Assembly: GCA_900758955.1 (NCBI GenBank)
Contig: CAAETL010000159.1
Coordinates: 1 to 8,821 of the forward strand
Length of the DNA stretch: 8,821 nt
Source: an uncultured Oscillospiraceae bacterium
GTDB taxonomy: Bacteria; Bacillota; Clostridia; Oscillospirales; Oscillospiraceae
Direction of reading: 5' to 3'
The translations under genes and the position numbers were made by a program. This document shows positions 6,973-8,821 of the stretch, one piece after another. The notes beneath the pieces are model-generated. The model worked only from the letters and a program-made list of their open reading frames with translations, was not told where the DNA came from and searched no databases. Positions within the stretch are counted from its first letter, which is position 1. Every line of letters starts with the position of its first letter.

Positions 6973-7488
6973 TTAAGGTCGAAGCAGGGCCTGACGGGAT
7001 TTCCAGTCGGGCATCCAGGTCTCCACCAAGGCATAAAAATCGGAACCGTGGTTTTTGTGAGCAATATGGGCAAGTTCATGCACCACCACATACGCAATCG
7101 CTTCACTGGGGTACTGCATCAGCCGCCAAGAAAAGCTCAGCCGATCTGAGCCGCTACAACTGCCGAACCGGGTTCTGGCCCCTGTAATGGTTACGGCGCG
7201 GGGCTTAAGGCCCATGCGCTGGGCGTATTGCTCCACCAGCGGGGGGAGGACTTCCTTGGCCTTGCGCCGCAATGCCGCTTCCTCCTCGTGACTGGGTTCT
7301 GGATGCGCAGAAAGCCAGGTCTGCCGCCTGGCCAAATGGGTTTGAATCCAATTATCTTTTTCAATAACAAGCTGATCGATGGCATCGCGGGGGACCCGGT
7401 AGGGAGCTCGAACCAAAACCTCGCCCTCGCGGGTTATCTGTAGGGACAGGGTCTTCCGACTGGAGCGAATAAGCCGATAGGGGATCAC
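6973..7488 (-). CDS. YgjP-like M48-type zinc metallopeptidase (DUF45/WLM-type)
   Basis: Predicted cytoplasmic zinc-dependent metalloprotease of the YgjP family, 171 aa. The N-terminal part (1-60) has the family opening IPYRLIRSSRKTLSLQI and a beta-rich region. Next come an alpha-helical stretch (about 62-95), the conserved TRFGSCSG (106-113), and the zinc motif HELAH (137-141) with a third ligand likely at His147 in KNHGSDFY. MPDWK (159-163) near the end is also typical. All expected catalytic residues are present. The frame is open to 7638 and has an in-frame ATG at 7518, but the promoter puts transcription start near 7527, leaving no leader for that ATG. The GTG at 7488 has AAGGGAG 9 nt upstream and matches the usual family N-terminus, so it is preferred. 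First gene of a unit with the AI-2E permease and the S-component-like protein. Its cellular substrate is not known. Confidence 0.9.
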   Translation of the reverse strand: MIPYRLIRSSRKTLSLQITREGEVLVRAPYRVPRDAIDQLVIEKDNWIQTHLARRQTWLSAHPEPSHEEEAALRRKAKEVLPPLVEQYAQRMGLKPRAVTITGARTRFGSCSGSDRLSFSWRLMQYPSEAIAYVVVHELAHIAHKNHGSDFYALVETWMPDWKSRQALLRP

Positions 7489-7533
7489 AGGAGGTATCTC
7501 CCTTCCAAGGAAACTCATACTTATGATGAGATC

Positions 7534-7562
7534 ATTATAGCAAATCCCCTTGGGCCTTGCAA
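7534..7562 (-). promoter_or_regulatory. Near-consensus promoter of the metallopeptidase/AI-2E operon
   Basis: On the minus strand TTGCAA (7557-7562) is 17 bp from a perfect TATAAT (7534-7539), which is also preceded by TGC (extended -10). Predicted transcript start is about 7527, roughly 40 nt before the chosen GTG. This is the best promoter in the window and is divergent from the NfeD promoter. Confidence 0.82.
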
Positions 7563-7665
7563 GAGGGACGAGAACCTTACAGAAGGGCGGGAGCGATAAG
7601 AGGTTCCCTTTTACGTTTTTGGTGAGAAACCGCCCCATTCCCCGTTATTTGGAGAGATTCGACGC

Positions 7666-7695
7666 TTGCGGTTTTTACCCCATCCATGGTACAAT
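7666..7695 (+). promoter_or_regulatory. Extended -10 promoter of the NfeD/SPFH operon
   Basis: TTGCGG (7666-7671) and TACAAT (7690-7695) are 18 bp apart, with TGG directly before the -10 (extended -10). Expected transcript start is near 7702, giving a leader of about 65 nt. Between this and the opposite promoter (7563-7665) no further gene or convincing element was seen. Confidence 0.7.
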
Positions 7696-7733
7696 ATCTG
7701 TGTTAGACAAAGAAACAAAGTAAGCCCGGCAAA

Positions 7734-7757
7734 TCCGACTTGTGTCGGAGAAGGAGG
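7734..7757 (+). promoter_or_regulatory. Leader hairpin abutting the NfeD Shine-Dalgarno
   Basis: TCCGAC (7734-7739) and GTCGGA (7744-7749) form a perfect 6-bp stem with a TTGT loop. The ribosome site AAGGAGG (7751-7757) starts one base after it and is 9 nt from the ATG. The site itself is left unpaired by this stem, so the hairpin may stabilise or present the leader rather than block it. Confidence 0.5.
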
Positions 7758-7766
7758 AGAGATGGT

Positions 7767-8198
7767 ATGATTTATCAAATTATTTGGGGCGGTTTGCTCC
7801 TACTTTTCGCAGTACTGGAGGGGATAACAGCCGGACTAGTCTCCATTTGGTTCTGCGTGGGCGCCCTAGTGGCCCTGGTGGCCTCGATGTTTGGCGCCAA
7901 TGTGCTAATTCAGTCAGCCCTGTTTGTGATCCTGTCCCTGGTCAGCATGGCGCTGATTCGACCCCTTGCCAAGAAGCACCTGATTCCCAATACGGAGGCC
8001 ACCAATGCCGACAGGATCATCGGCGCGGAGGCTGTGGTGAAGGAACCCATCGACAATTTGGCGGCCACCGGCCAGGTGCAGGTGGATGGGAAGATATGGA
8101 CGGCAAGAACCGAAAGCGAGGAGACGATCCCAGTGGGCGAAATCGTACAGGTGTTGCGCATTGAAGGCGTGAAGGCTATCGTTGCCCGAGGAAAATAG
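7767..8198 (+). CDS. NfeD family membrane protein (short form)
   Basis: A 143-aa protein with an N-terminal membrane region of about three helices (roughly 5-25, 27-43, 47-66) and a C-terminal OB-fold domain (about 85-142). The family signature is clear: TNADRIIGAEAVV (79-91), then DNLAATGQVQVDGKIWTAR (96-114). It lacks the N-terminal ClpP-like protease domain of long NfeD proteins. Short NfeD proteins act with SPFH/stomatin proteins in membrane microdomain organisation and quality control, and such a protein is the next gene. The frame extends upstream to 7740, but the ATG at 7767 begins the first helix and has AAGGAGG at 7751-7757. The out-of-frame ATG at 7762 is ignored. Stop is TAG; 79 nt separate it from the next gene, with no terminator between. 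Confidence 0.92.
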   Translation: MIYQIIWGGLLLLFAVLEGITAGLVSIWFCVGALVALVASMFGANVLIQSALFVILSLVSMALIRPLAKKHLIPNTEATNADRIIGAEAVVKEPIDNLAATGQVQVDGKIWTARTESEETIPVGEIVQVLRIEGVKAIVARGK

Positions 8199-8277
8199 AG
8201 CCGGAGAGCCCGATGGGAGTATTCCACAGAAGAGATGATGCAAATGGTTAGATTCGCAAGAGCATAAGGAGGATAAC

Positions 8278-8821
8278 ATGGAATTTATGGTAAAAACAAT
8301 TGTTTGGTGCGTGATTATTGTCGTCGTACTATTCATCCTGGCCAAAAATATTATCGTTGTGCAGCAGTCCAAAGCTTACGTTATTGAACGCTTGGGCGCT
8401 TTTCATACGGTGTGGAAAGTTGGCTTGCACTTAAAAATACCTTTTTTGGAAAGAGTGCTGAAGATCGTCTCCCTGAAAGAACAGGTGGCCGATTTTCTCC
8501 CGCAACCCGTAATTACGAAAGATAACGTCACCATGCAGATTGATACGGTGCTCTATTTCCAAATCACCGACCCTAAGCTCTACGCATACGGCGTGGAGAA
8601 TCCTATGAGCGCCATCGAAAATCTTACTGCAACCACTCTGCGTAATATTATCGGCGATTTGGAGTTGGACCAGTCCCTCACATCCCGTGATATTATCAAC
8701 GCAAAAATGCGCAGTATTCTGGACGAAGCCACCGATCCGTGGGGCATCAAGGTCAACCGGGTGGAGTTAAAAAATATTTTGCCGCCCAAGGACATCCAGA
8801 ACGCCATGGAGAAGCAGATGC
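8278..8821 (+). CDS. SPFH/Band 7 protein, stomatin/QmcA-like (3' end outside window)
   Basis: The first 181 residues are present and the frame is still open at the window edge. A single N-terminal membrane helix (about 6-28) is followed by the SPFH/Band 7 domain. Recognisable stretches are VVQQSKAYVIERLGAF (27-42), PVITKDNVTMQIDTVLYF (77-94), YGVENPMSAIENLTATTLRN (104-123) and DEATDPWGIKVNRVELKNI (149-167). This wording is typical of the prokaryotic stomatin/QmcA branch, whose members oligomerise into membrane-bound cages and are usually paired with NfeD, as here. The missing part should hold the rest of the coiled-coil region after KDIQNAMEKQM. The ATG has a perfect TAAGGAGG (8265-8272) 5 nt upstream. 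Expected full length is around 300 aa from family knowledge. Confidence 0.93.
   Translation, partial: MEFMVKTIVWCVIIVVVLFILAKNIIVVQQSKAYVIERLGAFHTVWKVGLHLKIPFLERVLKIVSLKEQVADFLPQPVITKDNVTMQIDTVLYFQITDPKLYAYGVENPMSAIENLTATTLRNIIGDLELDQSLTSRDIINAKMRSILDEATDPWGIKVNRVELKNILPPKDIQNAMEKQM

Noticed and set aside
7572..7620. GAACCT/AGGTTC inverted repeat followed by a T-rich stretch, resembling a plus-strand terminator.
   Set aside because: The loop is over 20 nt, the T-run is interrupted, and no plus-strand gene lies upstream to terminate.
6962..7774. Exact 14-bp direct repeat GATGGTATGATTTA at 6962-6975 and 7761-7774, flanking the metallopeptidase gene and the divergent promoters.
   Set aside because: One copy overlaps a stop codon on the minus strand and the other a start codon on the plus strand. 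There is no recombinase, no insertion boundary and no flanking similarity, and one 14-bp match in a window this size is not far from chance expectation.
7914..8372. Minus-strand open frames of up to about 150 codons over the NfeD gene and its downstream gap.
   Set aside because: They overlap a clear NfeD gene antisense and show no recognisable family or start signal.

Overview
The window reads as chromosomal DNA of a Gram-positive, low-to-moderate GC Firmicute, most likely a gut-type Clostridia of the Oscillospiraceae group (Flavonifractor / Oscillibacter / Lawsonibacter-like). That placement is inference. It rests on the gene families, strong AAGGAGG-type ribosome binding sites, sigma-A-like promoters, and an SLH-anchored secreted muramidase, which implies a thick wall with secondary polymer. 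No phage, IS, CRISPR, tRNA or rRNA signal was found. Coding density is high, and the only large gap without a gene (7489-7766) is a divergent promoter region.

Left block (28-4749, all minus strand, so read right to left). A secreted wall protein comes first (2683-4749), with a GH24-like domain, an InlB-type repeat, three SLH repeats and a GH25 muramidase, driven by a clear promoter at 4821-4849. Only 49 nt after its stop is a PhoB/OmpR-type response regulator (1956-2633), which ends in a strong terminator. Next is a Na+/phosphate symporter with a PhoU-like C-terminal half (28-1779). Its upstream region carries four TTAACA-like hexamers at 11/12/11-bp spacing before a weak -10, which looks like a PHO box. 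The regulator may control this transporter, but no sensor kinase is in the window.

Middle block (4981-7488, minus strand). A three-gene unit reads YgjP-like zinc metallopeptidase, then AI-2E family membrane permease, then a small membrane protein resembling an ECF S component. It starts at a near-consensus promoter (7534-7562) and ends at a perfect-stem terminator (4942-4976).

Right block (7666-8821, plus strand). A promoter divergent from the middle block drives a short-form NfeD membrane protein and then an SPFH/Band 7 (stomatin/QmcA-like) protein cut by the window end. This is the common NfeD-SPFH membrane-microdomain pair.

Nothing here is an obviously new system. The items most worth a second look are the PHO-box-like array, the double-lysozyme SLH protein with an altered GH24 active site, and the kinase-less regulator between the wall hydrolase and the phosphate transporter.
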